The notes beneath the pieces are model-generated. The model was given only the letters and a program-made list of their open reading frames with translations, made no database searches and was not told the DNA's origin. Below, piece after piece: positions 6,216 through 11,994 of a stretch of DNA of 13,017 nucleotides. The translations under genes were made by a program, and so were the position numbers. The DNA lies in the NCBI GenBank assembly GCA_947040475.1, contig CAMRBT010000028.1, forward strand, positions 1-13,017, written 5' to 3'. This DNA is from an uncultured Brevinema sp. (GTDB taxonomy: Bacteria > Spirochaetota > Brevinematia > Brevinematales > Brevinemataceae). Position 1 is the stretch's first letter. Each line of letters starts with the position of its first letter.

Positions 6216-6752
6216 TTATCTATTATATTGGATTTTGCTTGCATCACCAAAACGGAATTTAACACCTGTTGATCCAAAGAATTGATTAGCATGGATAGCT
6301 AAACCAGCATTCCAAATAATAGCAGGGGTAATAACTACATTAAATCCTGTTGCAAAACCAACATGAAAATTATATCCACCTTGAGTTCCGTTTGCAGGCA
6401 ATAACTGTAGCCCTATTCCTAAAGAAGTATAGATATCAAATCTTGGAGCTAAGGTAAAGTGAGCTGTTAGCATTGGTGCTAAAGTTCCTGTTAATCCTGG
6501 TCCAAAAAGATTGATACTACTATCTATAGTAATACCCAAAGCATAACCTATTTTTCCACGAGTCCAAGCGCCTACCATCAATTCTACGGATGGGTGGATA
6601 GTCATCTGTGCAGCACCTATAGGATACACACTTGCTGTACCTGCACCAATACCAATACCTAATAACAAGTTTCCTTTGTTATAGTTTTGTGCAGCATTTG
6701 TGGAAACTGTAGTTCCAACTAAGATCGTTAAAATGAGAATAATTCTCTTCAT
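6216..6752 (-). CDS. Small outer-membrane beta-barrel-like protein, paralogue A
   Basis: Unnamed protein of 178 aa. The N-terminus MKRIILILTILVGTTVSTNA is a typical signal peptide with an A-x-A-like cleavage site near residue 20. The remainder alternates Gly/aromatic/hydrophobic strands (LLLGIGIGAGTASVYPIGA, FDIYTSLGIGLQLLP, YNFHVGFATGFNVVITP) and closes with FFGSTGVKFRFGD, the pattern of an eight-stranded-type barrel. It is clearly related over its length to the protein at 7112-7621: both share the LLGIGIGxG-like first strand, the TGFN motif and the FG-x2-GVKFRF end. The start ATG (6752-6750) overlaps the TGA of the upstream GIY-YIG gene as ATGA and has its own AGGAG at 6760-6764. Function is unknown; surface exposure or porin-like activity is only inferred. 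It ends at the bidirectional terminator. Confidence 0.75.
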   Translation of the reverse strand: MKRIILILTILVGTTVSTNAAQNYNKGNLLLGIGIGAGTASVYPIGAAQMTIHPSVELMVGAWTRGKIGYALGITIDSSINLFGPGLTGTLAPMLTAHFTLAPRFDIYTSLGIGLQLLPANGTQGGYNFHVGFATGFNVVITPAIIWNAGLAIHANQFFGSTGVKFRFGDASKIQYNR

Positions 6753-7051
6753 AAAAAAACTCCTATATCTTTGTTATGTAATTTACGTTTTTTATTTACA
6801 GGGTAAGTTTTTATTTCTATCTCTCTCTTAATCGCTAAAGAGTGATTTTTATATTCTTCCGTATGGACGACACACACAGGTTTATGCATTCTCGTATATT
6901 TAGCACCCTTACCCTTGGTGTGTGCTTTGAATCTACGCTCTATATCTTTGGTGATGCCAGTATATAAGCTATTATTATCACAAAGAATAATATAGACAAA
7001 CCACGGCCCTTCAGAAAATTTGCTCACATTTTGTTTTGCATCTTTTTGCAT
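6749..7051 (-). CDS. GIY-YIG nuclease superfamily protein (UPF0213/YhbQ type)
   Basis: Small single-domain GIY-YIG protein of 100 aa. The fold signature is intact: VYI at 19-21, YTG at 30-32, the Arg pair in IERRFKAH (39-40), the family segment GKGAKYTRMHKPV (47-59), and Glu77 in KREIEIK as metal-binding residue. This matches the UPF0213 group, whose biological role is largely unknown; DNA-structure-specific or repair nuclease activity is the usual suggestion. The start ATG (7051-7049) has only a weak upstream GA-rich site. A later GTG at codon 9 has none, so the longer form is kept. Its stop overlaps the start of barrel gene A by 4 nt, which indicates translational coupling of two functionally unrelated products. 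Confidence 0.88.
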   Translation of the reverse strand: MQKDAKQNVSKFSEGPWFVYIILCDNNSLYTGITKDIERRFKAHTKGKGAKYTRMHKPVCVVHTEEYKNHSLAIKREIEIKTYPVNKKRKLHNKDIGVFL

Positions 7052-7073
7052 TTATGATATCTCTGATAAATTT

Positions 7074-7110
7074 ATTATAGTATGATACCATATATCCCTT
7101 TAAAAATCAA
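7074..7110 (-). promoter_or_regulatory. Probable promoter for the GIY-YIG / barrel A operon
   Basis: In the 60-nt gap after barrel gene B, TTGATT (7110-7105) is followed after 17 nt by TATCAT (7087-7082), which has a TGG extension. A perfect TATAAT lies just downstream at 7079-7074 but has no well-spaced -35. Either would start transcription near 7065-7075, about 15-25 nt before the GIY-YIG start. No terminator is visible between barrel B and this point, so read-through from barrel B is also possible. Confidence 0.45.
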
Positions 7111-7111
7111 C

Positions 7112-7621
7112 TTATCTTACTATCTCAAAACGGAATTTCACCCCTATTGCTCCAAATACTTGAGGGCCTTGAAGTTCAAAGCCTAAATTCACTAAAAACC
7201 ACTCTCTTACTTCTATATTAAAGCCTGTTGATAAACCTACCCCATAGAGCACTAAATTTTTGTGCATAGAAATACCAAAGCCCACCCCCAGATACCAATC
7301 TACTCTATCATAAAAACTAATATGATAGGTTGGCATGAGAGAAAGTCCTCCTTGAGCCAAATTCTCAGCAAAAAAAACACTTCCATTTCCTAAAAAACCA
7401 ACAGACATTTCGACGACTCTACTAATATCCCAAGTGTCTAAAATAACTTCTGTGCTAATATTGATAGCTGCCCCAGTTGAACCATAGACGTATTCACTAC
7501 CGCCACCACCAATACTAACTCCTAGCATGACATGACCGGGAACAAAGAAAAATTTAGCAGAGATATCAGAATAACTAAATACAAACATCAGAAACAATAT
7601 TATTTTTTGTAGATTTTTCAT
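7112..7621 (-). CDS. Small outer-membrane beta-barrel-like protein, paralogue B
   Basis: Unnamed protein of 169 aa when started at the ATG 7621-7619. That start is preferred because AAGGA lies 7 nt upstream and the product begins MKNLQKIILFLMFVFSYSDISA, a proper signal peptide. Upstream in-frame ATGs at 7642 and 7654 lack a ribosome-binding site and would bury the signal sequence behind charged residues. The mature part has barrel-like alternation (HVMLGVSIGGGGSEYVYG, WYLGVGFGISMH, GVGLSTGFNIEV) and ends VFGAIGVKFRFEIVR, parallel to the end of paralogue A. Family and function are not recognised; similar small Gly-rich barrel proteins are common in spirochaete genomes. It is divergent from fliY across a 161-nt gap. 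A TATAAT at 7649-7644 might serve it, without a convincing -35. Confidence 0.72.
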   Translation of the reverse strand: MKNLQKIILFLMFVFSYSDISAKFFFVPGHVMLGVSIGGGGSEYVYGSTGAAINISTEVILDTWDISRVVEMSVGFLGNGSVFFAENLAQGGLSLMPTYHISFYDRVDWYLGVGFGISMHKNLVLYGVGLSTGFNIEVREWFLVNLGFELQGPQVFGAIGVKFRFEIVR

Positions 7622-7712
7622 TAAATTATCCTTATCTTTCATTATTATAATCAAAGATACTCATAAAATAATAATAAACTGACTATTTTTGATTATTTTA
7701 TTAAATTATCCT
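7620..7712. repeat. 13-nt direct repeat, copies 80 bp apart
   Basis: ATTAAATTATCCT occurs at 7620-7632 and again at 7700-7712. The first copy contains the ribosome-binding site and the first start-codon bases of barrel gene B (read on the minus strand as AGGATAATTTAAT). The second ends at the first base of the sigma-28-type promoter of fliY. The AT-rich content makes chance possible; a small duplication of the barrel-gene leader is an alternative. Confidence 0.35.
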
Positions 7713-7738
7713 AAACTTTTTTCAAATAATTCCGAAAA
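7712..7738 (+). promoter_or_regulatory. Sigma-28 (FliA)-type promoter for fliY
   Basis: TAAACTTT (7712-7719) is followed after exactly 11 nt by TCCGAAAA (7731-7738). Spacing and form equal the site before flgN (TAAAGTTT-N11-TCCGATTT), and both agree with the FliA consensus in the TAAA and CCGA cores. The predicted start near 7745 gives a leader of about 38 nt. The -10 lies in a palindrome with 8-bp arms (7724-7731 and 7737-7744) that could be a regulator site or chance in AT-rich DNA. Confidence 0.6.
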
Positions 7739-7782
7739 TTATTTAGGTAAAGAGAAAAATTATAATTTTTAGGGAGGATCTC

Positions 7783-8811
7783 ATGAGTGATTCTGTATTA
7801 TCTCAAGATGAATTAGATGCATTATTGCAGGGGACAACTTTAGAAAGTAATGACAGCGATAGTATTAGCAATTCTGAAGAACTTATTTTAAATAAATTAT
7901 TTAATGATTTAGGTAAAGCAAGAGCAGAAGTTCTTGGTCAATTAACTAGTTCTACTATTACATTAGATCAAGTTAACTTTTTAACAGGCACTAATGTCAA
8001 ACTAGCAGAAGATTTAACATCAGTCATTGTAGGTAATGCTAGTAGTATTACTGGTGGTATTACTGGTTCTTGGATGATAGCTGCTCCAGAAAGTAGTGTT
8101 CTTCAAATTGCAAACAAAATGCTTGGTTCTGAAGCCACTGAAATTTCTGACGAAGTAACAGAAACCTTTGGTGAAGCTATTTCTAATATGATGGCAACTG
8201 ATACTAGAATTTTATCAGAGCAATTAAAAATGGCTGTTTCTCCTTCTTTAGCTGAAACTCAAAGATATGATAGTGGATCTGATTTTCTTACTACTATTGG
8301 CACTCTATATCGTGTTGGCATAAACTTAAGTATAGATGGTGCTAGTTATCCTTTTTATATTATTACTTCTATGAAATTCATAAAAAGTATTGCTAAAATC
8401 TTAAACCCACAAACAAACCCTAGTGCTAATACTCCTCCTCCAGCTGCTGCTAACACTAATAATTCTACTGTCAATATGACTCCTGCTCAATTCCAACAAT
8501 TCAGTCCATCAGGTGAAATAGAACCTTTAGACAACCTTGCATTATTGTTAGATGTCCCAATGCGTGTTACTGTAGAATTAGGTCGTACTCGTATGACTAT
8601 TAAAGATATCCTCAATCTTGGGGAAGGATCTATCGTCGAATTAGAAAAACTAGCTGGTGAACCTGTTGACGTTCTTGTAAATGACAAACTTATCGCCCTT
8701 GGTGAGGTTGTTGTTATTGACGAAAACTTCTCTGTTCGTGTTACTAAAGTTGTTACCCCTATGGAACGTATCTTTGATAGAGAAAATCTTCACGGTAAAG
8801 GCGGAGTATAA
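7783..8811 (+). CDS. fliY: FliY/FliN-type flagellar motor switch protein
   Basis: Part of the cytoplasmic C-ring that sets rotation direction. The 342 residues show three parts. The N-terminal peptide LSQDELDALL (6-15) is the FliM/FliY motif that binds CheY-P. The middle domain, about 35-208, resembles the CheC/FliY fold. The C-terminal FliN (SpoA) domain, about 249-328, includes LLLDVPMRVTVELGRTRMTIKD-like sequence and VVTPMERI. A Pro/Asn/Thr-rich linker joins them at about 209-245. In the middle domain the phosphatase motif E-x2-N reads E131-AIS-N135, one residue too long, so phosphatase activity is uncertain. GGAGG at 7773-7777 lies 5 nt before the ATG. The gene stands alone, outside a fliM/fli motor operon, with its own promoter and terminator. 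Confidence 0.88.
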   Translation: MSDSVLSQDELDALLQGTTLESNDSDSISNSEELILNKLFNDLGKARAEVLGQLTSSTITLDQVNFLTGTNVKLAEDLTSVIVGNASSITGGITGSWMIAAPESSVLQIANKMLGSEATEISDEVTETFGEAISNMMATDTRILSEQLKMAVSPSLAETQRYDSGSDFLTTIGTLYRVGINLSIDGASYPFYIITSMKFIKSIAKILNPQTNPSANTPPPAAANTNNSTVNMTPAQFQQFSPSGEIEPLDNLALLLDVPMRVTVELGRTRMTIKDILNLGEGSIVELEKLAGEPVDVLVNDKLIALGEVVVIDENFSVRVTKVVTPMERIFDRENLHGKGGV

Positions 8812-8840
8812 ACTCTCGCTCATTAATATTATATCCAGAA

Positions 8841-8870
8841 AAAAACACCTTTGTAATAAAGGTGTTTTTT
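8841..8870 (+). terminator. Intrinsic terminator of fliY
   Basis: AAAAACACCTTT (8841-8852) pairs with AAAGGTGTTTTT (8858-8869) around the loop GTAAT, and a T-run ends at 8870. It starts 29 nt after the fliY stop and separates fliY from the recF promoter. Confidence 0.92.
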
Positions 8871-8881
8871 GATAAATAATA

Positions 8882-8910
8882 TTGTAGAATATGCTTTTTT
8901 CTTGTATAAT
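8882..8910 (+). promoter_or_regulatory. Sigma-70-type promoter for recF
   Basis: TTGTAG (8882-8887), 17 nt, then a perfect TATAAT (8905-8910). The predicted start near 8917 gives a leader of about 20 nt containing AGAGG at 8927-8931. Position right after the fliY terminator supports an independent recF transcript. Confidence 0.65.
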
Positions 8911-8936
8911 AGAATTCAATACTGATAGAGGCTTTC

Positions 8937-9983
8937 ATGTTTTTAGAACAAATAAAACTAATAAATTTCCGATCTTTTGACACACTTACTATTGATTCTT
9001 TCTCTCAAATCAACTGTCTTGTTGGTGAGAATGGATCTGGAAAAACTAATTTTTTAGAAGGGCTGTACCTTCTATCCTCTAACCGTGGATTTCGTACTGG
9101 CGATAGAAAAGAACTCACCAACAGAAAAGCCGATGGGTTTTTTATTCAGGGTACTTTTGACGGCGAAGTAATAGAAAGAACAGTATCCGAAAAGAAAAAA
9201 AAACTCACCTTAAGTGAACAAAGTATTGCCTCAAATCATCTTCGTACCCACAATCCCGTGGTTGCCTTTTCACCGAATGATATTTTTTTGGCTACGGGAA
9301 CATCTGAAACTAGAAGACGTTTTTTTGATGCTGCTATTGCCTTACGTGATGATGAATATTCTGATCATTTAGCAAAATACGAAAGAGCTTTACGTCAACG
9401 TAATGCCTCTCTAAAAAGAGATCCTAAAAATGCTGATATCTGGAATGATGCTCTCATTACTAACGGAGCAAAAATCATTAAAAAACGTTTAGATTTTGTA
9501 AAATTATTAATCCCAAAAGTAGAAGCTTTATATCAAGAATTCACCAAAGGTTCTGCCACTTTAAAATATTTTAACAATTTTAAACTAACTCAAAACATTG
9601 AAGATGCTCTCAAAGAGGCTTTAGCACAAAGCAAATCCGAAGATCTCCGTAGAAAACATACCTCAAAAGGTCCGCACAGAGATGATATCACCCTACTTAT
9701 TAATGATCTTCCTGCTGCTAAATCGGGATCACAAGGACAAAATCGCACTTTATCTTTTGCTTTAAAAATTGGCTCTGTAGAAATCATCGAAGAAACTTTA
9801 GGGAGAAAGCCTATCCTTCTGATAGATGACGCCCTTCTTGAAGTTGATCCTAAAAGACGCCAATATATTTTTGATAAGTTTTATAGTTCTGGTCTACAAT
9901 TATTTTTTACAGGAACAACGAAAGAATTTTTTGATTTTATTAAGCCATCCGAATCTATTAATTTTATTAATTTTGATGATTGA
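8937..9983 (+). CDS. recF: DNA replication/repair protein RecF
   Basis: SMC-like ATPase that, with RecO and RecR, loads RecA on gapped DNA. The 348 residues contain Walker A GENGSGKT (30-37), the FSPNDIFLATG...RRRFFD block (111-131) typical of RecF, GPHRDD (245-250), the ABC signature SGSQGQNR (263-270) and Walker B ILLIDD (293-298) followed by the D-loop LLEVD. The length is slightly short of the usual 355-375 but complete. AGAGG at 8927-8931 lies 5 nt before the ATG. The gene is not next to dnaA-dnaN-gyrB, its common place, but between fliY and convergent folC. Its last 17 bp overlap the folC 3' end. Confidence 0.96.
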   Translation: MFLEQIKLINFRSFDTLTIDSFSQINCLVGENGSGKTNFLEGLYLLSSNRGFRTGDRKELTNRKADGFFIQGTFDGEVIERTVSEKKKKLTLSEQSIASNHLRTHNPVVAFSPNDIFLATGTSETRRRFFDAAIALRDDEYSDHLAKYERALRQRNASLKRDPKNADIWNDALITNGAKIIKKRLDFVKLLIPKVEALYQEFTKGSATLKYFNNFKLTQNIEDALKEALAQSKSEDLRRKHTSKGPHRDDITLLINDLPAAKSGSQGQNRTLSFALKIGSVEIIEETLGRKPILLIDDALLEVDPKRRQYIFDKFYSSGLQLFFTGTTKEFFDFIKPSESINFINFDD

Positions 9984-11220
9984 TTAAATCCATAATCAGT
10001 GGAATACTATAAAAAGATCCAGCAAATACTTTTTTGCTAGTTTTTTCTAATCTTATCTCTGTAATATTGGCTACATATTCTGAATTAATATCATCTTTTA
10101 AGAGATTATACAATCCCAATCCATTGGACATTTTTTGTGCATCACTTTCAAAATCAAAACAAATAATTTTAGCAAATAAGTGTTTATATTTTTTTAGGAC
10201 CTCTACAATATCATCTAGCTCTTTGCCTTCTAAAATCGTGACATAAAACACAATATCTCGCCACTCCATTCTATCCAAAGATTTCATCAAATTATCAAAA
10301 CTTTGCCCATTGTGTGAAGTGTCAATAAGTACGTCTTCCCTTACTAGATCCATTCTATAAGGGATTTTTTGTTGGGCAACATCATAGATAATCTCATCAG
10401 AAAGATTAGGCAAACAATGATAAACTCCAGCTACTGCCAATACAAAGTTCATAATATTAGCCTCGCCAACACGATTTAAAATAATATCAGTAATGACTAT
10501 TTGGCTGTTATTTGCGGTTATTATTAAATCAAATTTGCTTTTACCTTGATTGTTATAAGTAAGATTGTTAATAGTAATAATATCATCGATAAAATAAACA
10601 AGACCTTGCCCTTCTAAGATTTTTTTGACCACAGGATTTTGATTAACACTCAAAGCCATGATATCTTTTTTAATAATACCAGCCTTATCATAAGCGATCT
10701 CTTCTATAGTATTACCGAGAAAATCTTTATGTTCTATAGAAATATGCCCCAATAAAGAAACTTCAGGACAGCAAAAATTAGTAGGATCAAAGCGTCCTCC
10801 TACCCCTACTTCTAATACGGCATATTCACATTTTGTATCCAAAAAATAAACCAATGCCAAAAATAAGCAAATCTCAAAAAAATGAAGATCATTATTTTGA
10901 AATAATTCTGTAAATTTATTCATCAGATTGAATAATTCTTCTTCGGAGATCATCCCTTGTTCGGTGATAAAACGTTCTCTAATATCAAAAATATGAGGGG
11001 AAATAAAAAGCCCTGTTTTGATGCTACTTTTTTTTAATAATTCAAAAGAGGTAAAAGCTAGAGATCCTTTGCCTTTAGATCCTGTAATGTGGATATATTT
11101 TAATGAGTCCGGATCATAGCCCTGTTCTTTTAATAAAGTATAAATACGTGTAGGATAAACTTCTTTAGGAAAACGTTTTGTCGATGCATGAGACATCAAA
11201 ATATTTGTAAGATTATTCAT
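9967..11220 (-). CDS. folC: Folylpolyglutamate synthase / dihydrofolate synthase
   Basis: Mur-ligase-family ATP-dependent enzyme that adds glutamate to (dihydro)folates; whether it also makes dihydrofolate from dihydropteroate cannot be told from sequence alone. The 417 residues show the P-loop GSKGKGS (47-53; usually G-T-N-G-K-G-S), SPHIFDIRERF (74-84), LEVGVGGRFDPTN (136-148), HKDFLG (164-169), AYDKAGIIK (176-184), PYRMDLV (287-293; usually PGRxE), DTSHN (300-304) and AGSFY (400-404). The order and length are those of FolC. The start ATG has AGGGG at 11228-11232, 7 nt away. It follows the glycosylase gene by 19 nt as a probable two-gene operon. Its 3' end overlaps recF and carries a terminator-like hairpin for the opposite strand. 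Confidence 0.93.
   Translation of the reverse strand: MNNLTNILMSHASTKRFPKEVYPTRIYTLLKEQGYDPDSLKYIHITGSKGKGSLAFTSFELLKKSSIKTGLFISPHIFDIRERFITEQGMISEEELFNLMNKFTELFQNNDLHFFEICLFLALVYFLDTKCEYAVLEVGVGGRFDPTNFCCPEVSLLGHISIEHKDFLGNTIEEIAYDKAGIIKKDIMALSVNQNPVVKKILEGQGLVYFIDDIITINNLTYNNQGKSKFDLIITANNSQIVITDIILNRVGEANIMNFVLAVAGVYHCLPNLSDEIIYDVAQQKIPYRMDLVREDVLIDTSHNGQSFDNLMKSLDRMEWRDIVFYVTILEGKELDDIVEVLKKYKHLFAKIICFDFESDAQKMSNGLGLYNLLKDDINSEYVANITEIRLEKTSKKVFAGSFYSIPLIMDLINHQN
10021..10046 (+). terminator. Possible recF terminator inside antisense folC
   Basis: On the plus strand AGCAAA (10021-10026) pairs with TTTGCT (10033-10038) around the loop TACTTT, and six T follow at 10041-10046. It lies 37 nt after the recF stop, a usual distance. 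The stem has only 6 bp with two G-C pairs, so it is weak. It is embedded in the folC coding sequence, so the shape could also be coincidental. Confidence 0.4.
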
Positions 11221-11239
11221 GATTTTTCCCCTATTTGTG

Positions 11240-11947
11240 TTATCTTAACATTAAAATTCTTTCATAACTAATATTAGAGTCTGCCTTTTTGACACGAGAT
11301 GCCCAAATTGCAAAGTCGGCTCTAGGAATAGTAGTTTCACCAATAGAATCAATCCAAAGAGGACTATTGATAAAATCTACAAACAGTTTTTCCCACATTA
11401 AATAATTTTTTGATAATTTACTCATATCATCTTTTTCGGATAGGATATGAACATCTTTCATAAAATTAATAATATGCCTATCTAAAATTACCAAATCTTC
11501 ACTACATCCTATATTTCTGAGAAAATGTGTAGCCTCTTTAAAATTCATTCCTTTGACATTCTCAACCAAATATTGACGCTTATCTCTAGCATTATCAAAG
11601 AGTAACATCGCTTGTATGTGAGCCATTCCATGTTGCTGCCACAATAACAATCGTGCTGCTTTTTGATTGTGAAATCGAATATAGGGTGGTTTTCTTAAAC
11701 AATAGGTTAATTCTTCTAAACTAGCTTTATAAAAAAAATCATCTGTAAATAATTCTTTATGCGTAAGATCTGAAGAATCAGATTTAGTAGCTGGTGTTAA
11801 AAAACAATAAACTGCTTGTTCAAATATTTCTTTGGTGGTACTCGTCAATGATGATTGAATTTTACCCTGTAAAGAATTTTTATATTCTTTATAAAAATAA
11901 ATAAGATCATTAAAAAAATCTAAATCATGCTTAAAAAATTGTTTCAT
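11240..11947 (-). CDS. ogg: Ogg2-type 8-oxoguanine DNA glycosylase/lyase
   Basis: Base-excision repair enzyme predicted to remove 8-oxoguanine and cleave the abasic site. The 235 residues match the Ogg2 branch of the HhH-GPD superfamily, known best from archaea and some bacteria. The helix-hairpin-helix block VKGMNFKEATHFLRNIG (131-147) contains the catalytic Lys137. ILDRHIINFM (154-163) contains the catalytic Asp156. No iron-sulphur cysteines are present, as expected for this branch. The region 60-130 is helical, as in the family. The start ATG (11947-11945) has GAAGGG at 11951-11956, only 3 nt away. That site touches the T-run of the preceding terminator, so the source of its transcript is unclear. 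folC follows after 19 nt. Confidence 0.85.
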   Translation of the reverse strand: MKQFFKHDLDFFNDLIYFYKEYKNSLQGKIQSSLTSTTKEIFEQAVYCFLTPATKSDSSDLTHKELFTDDFFYKASLEELTYCLRKPPYIRFHNQKAARLLLWQQHGMAHIQAMLLFDNARDKRQYLVENVKGMNFKEATHFLRNIGCSEDLVILDRHIINFMKDVHILSEKDDMSKLSKNYLMWEKLFVDFINSPLWIDSIGETTIPRADFAIWASRVKKADSNISYERILMLR

Positions 11948-11957
11948 ATTCCCTTCT

Positions 11958-11987
11958 AAAAAACCCTATCTAAATGAGATAGGGTTT
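11958..11987 (-). terminator. Intrinsic terminator between glycosyltransferase and ogg
   Basis: On the minus strand AAACCCTATCT (11987-11977) pairs perfectly with AGATAGGGTTT (11971-11961) around a 5-nt loop, ending in six T (11963-11958). The hairpin starts 7 nt after the glycosyltransferase stop. The ribosome-binding site of ogg begins 1 nt after the T-run, so ogg has no room for a promoter downstream of the terminator. Confidence 0.85.
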
Positions 11988-11994
11988 GGTGTTA

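Noticed and set aside
7724..7744. Palindrome with 8-bp arms over the fliY -10 region as an operator
   Set aside because: All arm bases are A or T; such palindromes are frequent by chance in this composition and no second copy was seen.
7622..7782. A sigma-70 promoter for barrel gene B in the divergent gap
   Set aside because: TATAAT at 7644-7649 has no acceptable -35 at 16-18 nt, and TTGAAA within the fliY promoter has only poor -10 partners; too uncertain to list.
8487..8983. Several short frames on both strands around the end of fliY and the start of recF
   Set aside because: They cross the fliY terminator and the recF promoter, lack ribosome-binding sites and look like AT-rich noise.
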